Assembly: GCA_023935145.1 (NCBI GenBank)
Contig: CM043700.1
Location: 70,962,120-71,026,119 of the forward strand
DNA: 64,000 bases
Direction: 5' to 3'
DNA from: Bretschneidera sinensis
Lineage: Eukaryota > Streptophyta > Magnoliopsida > Brassicales > Akaniaceae
In this document: positions 56,272 through 64,000 of the stretch, in pieces
How positions within the stretch are numbered: the first letter of the stretch is position 1
Layout of the letters: each line of letters opens with the position of its first letter
Made by a program: the position numbers and the translations under genes
Notes under the pieces: generated by a model
What the model saw: only the letters and a program-made list of their open reading frames with translations
The model's database searches: none
What the model was told of the DNA's origin: nothing

Positions 56272-59269
56272 ATAACCTATCGTCCACTATGTATTTTTTG
56301 TTTTTCTTATTCTTCCAAAGGAATTATATTGTATGAGGGTCCAGGTATAATGTATTTTCTTTTTTTATTATATTTTTTAAAAAATAAACTACTAAAAGTC
56401 TATTTAGGTAGCTTTACTAAAAAAACAAAATTAATAGCATTTTTTTAGTTATGAAAATCTGTACTGTTAATAAAATCATAGAATCCACCTTTCTAAAAAG
56501 AGAAAAAAAAACTCATTATATAATTATTTAATTTTTGTGTTATTGTATTTGAAATCATAATTTTAAATTTTATCGTATTCCTTAAAAGACGAAAATACTA
56601 ATATACAGTTATTAAATTTTTTCTGTTATCATATATAAAATAGTAAATTGTCAACCCCATCGTCAATCCCAATGCAACTCTCTATCTCTTCACGATCTCC
56701 ATCTCTACTCATAGTCTCACGTACCCTACGTCTCTTGTAATGAAGAACTAGACACCCACGTCTCCGATAACTAGACACCCACGTTCTTTCAACCCATTGT
56801 CTATTCCAAATCAACTCTCCCTCTTCATGATCTCTACCTCCACTCACAGTCTCCTGTAATGAAGAATCAAATTCGAATTCAAACTCTCCTCCTATAATTA
56901 AGCTTTCTACCTTCTGGTTTCATGTATTTCGAAGGATATGCTTCAAAAGTGCTGATTTATTTCGCAGGTGCTGATTTGTTTATAGATATTTTCCCCCTTC
57001 TCTTCTATTGCAATTATTTCTTTTTTACTTTCAATTTACAGTTCCTAGATTGCAATTATTTCTTTTTACTGATTTCAATTTACAGTTCCTAGATTCTTAT
57101 CAAATTAGTTATTTGTACATACTCCTGATTTCAATTTATAGTTCCTAGATCCTTTGCATCCCCTTTTCCGTTGCTTATCAATTGTTTTTTCACTTTCCCA
57201 TTTGAAATTTAAACATGGAGAATTTCATTGCTCTGTTCTACATACTCATGTACTTCCAGATTGTTTAATTTATCCTTAAGTTCATCAACATAATTTGCCA
57301 TCCTTTATACTGATAATCTGGGTATATATTGGTTCTGTTTTGCTTCCTTTGCATCCCCTTTTCCGTTGCTTCTGAATTATTTTTTTCACTTTCCCATTTG
57401 AAATTTAAACATGGAAATTTCATTGCTCTGTTCTACATATCGATTTGATGATAATCTGGGTATACATTGGTTCTGTTTTGGTTGAAATATTAAAAGTAAA
57501 AATCTATTGAAAGCAAAAAAATGGGTTCTAAGGATGTTGATGTGCTTTGCTGCTTTGTATCCCTGAATATGAATTTGGTTTAGTGAATCTGGGTATATAT
57601 TTGTTTAGGGTGAGATTGTAATTGCTTAAAATGGGTTCTAAGGATGCTGATATGTTTCACTGCTTTGTATTTCCTGAATATGAATTTGGTTTAGTGAATC
57701 TGGGTATATATTTGTTCAGGGTGAGATTGTAATTGCTTAAGGTTCATTCTTAAGACGTGCTTATGGGAAAATTGGTTATGTTTTTCCTTTTTTTTTCCTT
57801 GTTCTTTCGTGGGGGTGAGGGGTGGAGTGTGTGTTCCATGGTTGCATCTCTTGAATAATTGTCGTGAATAAGCTAATGTATTATAAAAATAAGAAGAAAG
57901 GGAGCTGCTCTTTTGCGCTTAAACAATTGTATACTATTGTCACAGAAGTAATTATTATGCAGTCACACTGTTGAATACTGGTGAACTGAGTTAAAAGTCA
58001 ACTTTTTAGAATAATTCATTGGTTTATTGTTGTAAGAATTGTGGTGAAGTCACTGCAGTGGAAGCCCCTGTTGATGAAGCTAGAACCCGGAAGTAATTTT
58101 TTCAGAGCCAAGAAGAAGTCTCCACTATTTTTCCATGTAGTAATTATTTTTTACCTTTTGTTTTTTTTCTTATGCTAAGCTACAGTTACAGAATATTGGA
58201 GCTTTGCAGAATTGTATCTGAACTAAAGCTTTGTCCTCATAAATATCTTTTTCTTTTCTTTTCTTTTTTTTGTTAACCATATATGATTCGTTTATTACAA
58301 AAGAAAGTTGGATTTTCGAAAGCTTTGGACTCAGTCCGCATAGAGATTAACTCCAAATAATTCATAGGAAAACAAATAAGGAAAGAAATAGCATGAACTT
58401 AATTAAATTAAAAGTCTTCGAACAGTAAAAATAAATGCAATTGCAAATGCAATCATCTTAAATTAAGTCATCCAATCAGTTTTTACCATCTGCAAATCTA
58501 GCTACAAATTAATGGAGGGTCCAAGTGTTGATACATGAAATTTAGTGAGTTGTGCCAAATTGTGATGAATGTATGTAGGCATCCAGATCGATCAGACGAT
58601 TATCAGAAAAATTCATCATATTTAGTGTTTATTTTTTAAATGATAAGGCAAATAAAAACGTTTCATTGTCTTCAATGATTCATTCTAATCTACACTGAAT
58701 AATATAAAATATTAACAACAAAGTGTTTAATTGCATTAAGTTATTTTTTTTCTTAAAGTTTGTAATTAATACTTTTAGATTGAAGAGTAAATTGCTATTG
58801 AATTTGTCAGTGTCTTACAAGTATACGTAGGATGAAGCAATAACTGCTCTGCCAATTCTCTTGAAAATAAGAATTGATTACATTTGAATTTAAACAAGGC
58901 AAAAATTGTAAAATAACTAAAGAAGAGGTACAAGTATCGACAAAAATTAGCTTCAATGGGATGTGATATATATATATATAAAATATTTTAATAAATATAA
59001 TATAAAGTAAAATAATATGTAGATATTTTTCAAATGCGAAAAGTTAATTTAAAAAAAACGTGACAGCAGATGACAACACTTGCTGTCAAATGTAATTTGA
59101 AAACCTTGCATGTGTTACAGCAAGGCCAAAAACGTGAAAGCTTTGTGAGAGCTGTTGAAGATTTTTACAAAATCTTACTATATATATTAACATTTATCAA
59201 ATTTCGTTTAGTTTCTTTCAAATTATTTTATTTCTTTAAACATTTGGGAACCGAAAAAAAAGATTAAAA
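56272..59269. other. Gene-free region with internal duplications
   Basis: No supported gene. It contains repeated blocks: CCTTTGCATCCCCTTTTCCG at about 57150 and 57350, TTTCAATTTACAGTTCCTAG at about 57030-57140, and a 110 bp tandem pair. A short inverted repeat (TGACAGCA ... TGCTGTCA) lies at 59062-59089. The small + frame 59070-59267 and the minus frame 56629-56847 are judged chance. Confidence 0.55.
57521..57740 (+). repeat. 110 bp tandem duplication
   Basis: ATGGGTTCTAAGGATG starts units at 57521 and 57631. Both carry GAATATGAATTTGGTTTAGT and GGGTGAGATTGTAATTGC and differ at few sites. Confidence 0.95.
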
Positions 59270-60110
59270 GAGCAAAATTTTGAAAGGGTTTACGGAGGAA
59301 TTTTATAGAGAGTCATGAGAAGCGATAAGAAAAACAAAAGGTAATAATATAATGTTTTTTTTGAATTTTTAGCATTCATGAAATTTTTCGGAATTCAAAT
59401 TGAGAATTTTCAAAAAGTGTAAATTATGAAGAATAAATTAAAAATTTAATATAAATATTATGTCAGGTGTTGATGATCAACAACCGGAAGAAATTGCTGA
59501 GAGGAGTAGAAAGGGCAATGAGGTGATCCACGGGTAGCTTTAAGTGCTACGTGGTGAGTTAGATTTACTTTAAGTAATTTAAATAAAAATGAAATATCTA
59601 GTGATAATATTAAAATAAATTAATAGCTTATGCTTTGGTGGTAGATAAAAATTTGATTGATAGGTATGACATAAACATTGGACATGTAGAAAATTATTGT
59701 GTGAAAAAAATATTATTAGAATAATGAGTTGATTTAATAATAATGGTGATAAATAAAATTTTTGATTAGTTATGGTTAATAAATGGATGTGATATATGAG
59801 GAGAATAAACTAATGAAATTTATCATGTAGAAATTAGAGGAAAGATAAGATAGTTAAATTTAATATTTGAATTCATGTTGTTTTTATATTATTGTTTATA
59901 TGCATATTTCATATCATTGTTCATATACATGTGTATAAAAGAAAAAAACCGGAAGGAGGCCAATCTTAATTGAAAAACCGTGACAGTTGGTATATGCTGG
60001 AAATAAAGGAAAACCTGTGACAACCGGTATATGCTTTAAATAAATACCGTAATAGTCGGTATACATTAATAAAAAAAGAACCAGAAATTAGTCAGTCTAA
60101 GATAAAAACA
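59270..60110 (+). mobile_element. Tekay-like LTR fragment, sense orientation
   Basis: It aligns with 6300-7020 and, in reverse complement, with 14520-15290: TTTACGGAGGAATTTTA, TAATATAAATATTATGTCAG, GTTGATGATCAACAACCGG, the hairpin at 59528-59554 and a short array of ACCGTGACAGTTGG-like units at 59945-60065. Both LTR ends are missing. Confidence 0.8.
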
Positions 60111-61575
60111 TAAGATGTTCTGGACTAAGGCTACTTGAGTGTCAAGTTTTTACTTAAGGAGTCATAGGCTGATCTTTTTCTCCAGATGTTACACAATCAC
60201 GGTTGTGAAGAGTCAAGTGGGAGTAAGAGTATTCACCTGTTGGTGTCGTGATCTCTTTACGTTTAGTGAGGCCTCAAGGCGCTTGTTTCATCGAGAATTA
60301 GTCAGCTAGTTAGTTAGTGTTGCGGCTTTGGTGGCAATGGATAAGTTAGATTGGTCGCCTCGGTGACTTTTTTCATAATCCTAGTTAAAAGTATCGTTTC
60401 TGGTCACTCTCTCTCTTGGAGGCTTCTTTAGATGAATTTAGTGTGTTATTTTATTTCCTGTTGATGCTCAAAAAATGAAAAGTAATTAAAAGGGTAGATG
60501 CACACACATGGAAATATCCTAATGTGGCAAGGGTGCCTATTGACCTAGATGTTTGACGGCTAACTTGCTTATTGCTCACAAAGAACTTTGAAAACACTTG
60601 GCTAGGACTCGAAATAATATTTTCAAGAACTCTCCAACACTCAAGTTAGTAGTTAAAAGTTTTAAGAGATAATTGATAGCAGCTACACTTTCTTAGAGAA
60701 ATGAAGAGCTTAGAGAGAAAAGCTCTGGAAAAAATTTCAAACTTGAAATTTTGTAATGAGGCTCCTAGTTCTAGGCCGATTGCCCTGATTTGTTAGATGG
60801 TGATCGAGATCATACCAAGGATTTGATTAAAAAAAATTTAATGCATTTTTTTCCATTCAATGATATTACCATATTATTTTCTTATCATATTATTGAAAAA
60901 AATTATTTAATTAGTTCATAAGAAAAAAAATAATGATATCAAGAGTTACCTTTAAAAACTCTAAAAAAATTGAACTTTAAATAATTAATATGAACAAAAA
61001 AAATATATTAATTATATTACACCTGACATATAATTAACATAATAAAAGATATTTTGATCAAAACAAAAATGTAATCCTATCATTTTTTTAATCATGTATC
61101 GAACATCCTCTTCTAAAAAATTCATTCAATAAACCACACACAGAAAAAAACAATATACTCCGGATATAAGACTGAATTCAAGCATAAGATAAGTTGGAAC
61201 TTATGCTAAAATTATCCAAATCTCATCCTACTACATACCTCATTATATCCCCCCACTCAACATGTGCACCAAACACACCCTCAGCTCAGGATAACATATC
61301 CACCATGTCTCTTCTTTTCCTCTCCCCAACACACATGGCTAAAAGACTCAGTAAACTCCTAGAATACCAGAAGATCTATATTACCAAGGCCATAGCCCAA
61401 AGATATAACCAGGAGTAACATGATTAATAACTTGTCTTCGTGTGCTGACTGGCACTTTATTACACTCCATATCTAAAATTTACAAAAATCATTCATATCT
61501 GCCCTTCTGGGGGAAGAAAAGGATCTAGGACAATAGCATACATCTGTTGCAACATTGTATTCTCCACCATAAGCA
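60111..61575. other. Gene-free DNA and 3' flank of the 69-residue protein gene
   Basis: No recognised gene. 60480-60830 has worn retroelement-like sequence. The + open frame 61194-61418 has no recognisable domain and was discounted. The bases just below 61576 are probably the 3' untranslated region of the gene on the minus strand. Confidence 0.5.
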
Positions 61576-63481
61576 TCACTGGCTTTTGAATTGCTGCACC
61601 AAAAGCAACATAGATACACCGTCAAAAGCAACCCACTAAGGATGACATAAATAATGCAAGATACTGAAATAGCAACCAACCTCAAAATTCTTGGAAAGAT
61701 CTTTCATCTGTTCAGTAAGTTCTCGCCTCTTCTTTACAGCTGCATGGACAACAATGACCACCATATAAGATTTAGCATTATATTAGGCCACAAGCAAACC
61801 CAAGAGTGCAACAACAGATAATAGCAACAAATGGAAAACAAAAACATACCAATACTCGAAATATCTTCCATCTTCTTTGAAGTCCTGACAGCAAACCTCT
61901 GGAATGAAGGACTGGAAGAACAGAACGAGATTAAGAAACCCCAGTCAGCTATCAATCAGGTGTGATTTTAGTATTTATAAATCCATCTAAGCTCTTAATC
62001 AATAAAAGAATTGACTATATCTACAACACACTAAACGGCCCAAGGACTACAAAAAACACCATTGTTGCTTCCAAACACTCAACTCAGCATAATCGCTACA
62101 ACAGACAGGAAGGGCTCACTCGTGCAAAAGCAAACTCATTACAAGTTAAGTTCGATGTAAATCAACATCAACAAATCAAATTGAGAAAAAGAAAAGACCA
62201 AGTTTGCCACCGAGAAGAAAAGGCCTCCGTCCCTTGTATTTTAATTAATGCAGTCATTTCTGCAATCATTACAAGCCTACAAAGAATTATCATTGGCAAA
62301 AGAATTTGTAAAAAAAGTACCACTATATATGATATATTAATGTTTCATAAATGATAATATCATGAAGCTTTAGATTGCACATGGAAAGAAAAAGACTGAA
62401 AAAAAGTACCCTCAGTCCCTTGGATGTTAATTGTTCCAATCATTTCAGTAATCAGTACAAGCCTACGATGAGAGTCGTCATCCACAGAATAATATGAAGA
62501 AAAAAATAAAAAATATGGAACATCAAACTCTCATTTATGAAATTATTTGCATCAACATGTTTCTGGACATAAACCAGTTAACCACACTTTAAACTATTGC
62601 GACCATTTCTTAACACTGCTTGACTACATTGCATGGAATTCTAAACTGCACATAGAAAATGAGGTTTTTTAGATCACTTATCTTCAGGGAGCAAACCAAT
62701 CAGGAAAGAATTTGTCCCTACGACCTAAAAGTAAGCTTCAATCAAGTACATGCATAAGTCATTTGAGGTTGGAACAAGCACAAAATCAGACACAATCAAA
62801 CTGACCATATTTTTAATAAATAAAAAACGAGAATCAAAATTCTACCTAGCTTATGATTGATTTTCTCAAGCTTCATAAAACGTGCATGGGAACTTACACT
62901 GCAAAAAGGGAAAAAAAAAACTAACTTTTGAAATTATTTCGCTTATGAAAGCATACCGACCAGGAATCGCTTAAAGTTCCACCGGCCTTGAAAGAAGCTC
63001 AAAACAACAAATGCCCACAAAATTGAAACATCATCGCCATTATAACACACAAAATTGGTCCCCATCTAATCAGAAGTTCAATAGAACATGAACATCGATT
63101 ATTTCGAAGTACTATGACACCCAATAGACTCTGAATGTCCATTTGACTTCAAGAGCGTAAGAACATAGAAATCAAAACAAAAACATGACGAAAGAATCCT
63201 CTCGTGGGAAAAATATCTTCCCAAACTTTCTACGCTGCAGAACATAGTAAAAATTAAGATTTGAGGCTCTTTCGCTTCAAGGGAACGAACCGATCATGAA
63301 CAGATTAATCCCAAAGGCCAGATTAAGAAGCTTCTATCAGGTAACTATATATCATATCTACATTAAAAAAAATAAAAGAATACGAGATAAAAGAACAATA
63401 TTACCTGTTGGCGAGACCATTAACGACAACTTCGTTCACGAGATAAGATAGAACTCTGTGCATGAAATTCCCTCCCGCCAT
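61576..63481 (-). CDS. Small conserved plant protein (69 residues), four exons, function unknown
   Basis: Minus-strand exons 63481-63405, 61911-61856, 61739-61681 and 61593-61576 join in phase to 69 codons plus TGA. All three introns have GT donors and AG acceptors. The protein reads MAGGNFMHRVLSYLVNEVVV, then NGLANSPSFQRFAVRTSKKM, EDISTVKKRRELTEQMKDLS and KNFEQFKSQ. The middle and end are charged and probably helical. The N-terminus has a hydrophobic patch (VLSYLVNEVVVNGLA) with no clear signal peptide. I recall similar short proteins in many plants without a known function. The last exon codes only five residues and the stop. No lesion is seen. The 1.5 kb first intron holds no obvious transposon. 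Confidence 0.75.
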
Positions 63482-64000
63482 GGTCGTGTCTTCTATTGAT
63501 TCTTCTGGTAAACTAGAGAACAATCAAAAGGAAACAAATTAGCGAAAACAGGCACGATATCCAAATAAACCCTAACCCCACGAATCGAACCCTAGAACAT
63601 AAATGAAGTCATTTTTCGAGCAATTATAATAGTAACCGAAATGATACCTTCAAATCGAAGAAATCCGAAAGAAAATACAAATTAAATGACTTCAAAAACA
63701 TTGAATCTATCACAACGCTGATCCATTTACCTGAGAAACGATGGCGTATGCAGAGACCAAAGTTTCTGTAACCTACCTGAATATTGCTGTGGCTTGTTAT
63801 AGAGAAAGGCCACAAGTCAATAATCCCAATTGCGGCGGGTTTGGCTATCACGTAGTTGATAAAATCTTTAGGGTTGGATCCGACGGTTCCCGATCATTGG
63901 ATTTGAATCAAACGGCAGGTAGAATATGACTCAGGGCTTTAGCGCACAGGCCCAAATAGAGAAGTTAGTCCCACTTAGGTCTCTGTTTGTTGAGAATGAA
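63482..64000. other. 5' flank of the 69-residue protein gene
   Basis: Probably the 5' leader and promoter of the minus-strand gene. The + open frame 63741-63929 (MAYAETKVSVTYLNIA) has no recognisable domain or homologue and was left unsupported. No clear TATA box can be assigned. Confidence 0.4.

Noticed and set aside
61194..61418. Open frame of 74 codons on the + strand
   Set aside because: Composition is non-coding like, with no domain and no homologous wording.
63741..63929. Open frame of 62 codons on the + strand near the window end
   Set aside because: It has no recognisable domain, no splice context and no clear relation to the neighbouring gene. It could be the edge of another gene outside the window, but it cannot be supported.
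1..64000. tRNA genes, rRNA, CRISPR arrays or operons
   Set aside because: None of these signatures was recognised. Primer sites matching tRNA ends are part of retrotransposons, not tRNA genes.

Overview
The window looks like nuclear DNA of a flowering plant, probably a eudicot. It has spliced genes with GT/AG introns, an AT-rich background, and nested Ty1/copia and Ty3/gypsy LTR retrotransposons of plant lineages (Tekay-like chromovirus, Athila-like, SIRE-like, Tork/TNT1-like). hAT and CACTA remnants are also present. No species can be named from sequence alone.

Layout. 1-470 holds the last two coding exons of a VTI1-type Qb-SNARE. 1.3-2.0 kb is one arm of a ~660 bp inverted repeat whose partner lies at 44.0-44.6 kb. 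2.05-33.4 kb is a nested transposon block. An old gypsy relic is interrupted first by rearranged Tekay-like LTRs with a broken copia copy (copia family A), then by a complete but dead 7.6 kb Tekay-like element on the minus strand. It is followed by a SIRE-like LTR split by a 6.7 kb Athila-like element without reverse transcriptase, by an antisense copia relic, and by a hAT transposase pseudogene split by a full-length copia-A element with a perfect 5 bp target duplication. 35.3-43.1 kb is a minus-strand HCC1/SCO1 copper-chaperone gene in six exons. A 4.7 kb copia (family B) sits in its second intron with a perfect target duplication, and the gene carries one frameshift and three in-frame stops in one exon.

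44.6-48.65 kb is a head-to-tail series of three unrelated gene pieces on the minus strand: the start of a coiled-coil protein gene, an exon of a DEAD-box-helicase-like gene, and the last exons of an aldo-keto reductase gene. Introns are kept, so they look like DNA-level captured or left-over fragments. 48.7-61.2 kb is mostly gene-free and holds a SIRE-like LTR, a CACTA-type terminus, a truncated copia (family C), a Tekay-like LTR fragment and several tandem duplications. 61.6-63.5 kb holds what appears to be the only complete intact gene, a four-exon gene for a 69-residue conserved plant protein of unknown function.

Function. Apparently working host genes are the SNARE (partial) and the 69-residue protein. 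Every transposon coding region seen has stops or frameshifts, so none looks autonomous. No clearly new biological system was found. The points most worth following up are the chimeric gene-fragment cluster, the decayed HCC1 gene, the outward-facing inverted LTRs and the conserved hairpin inside the Tekay-like LTRs.
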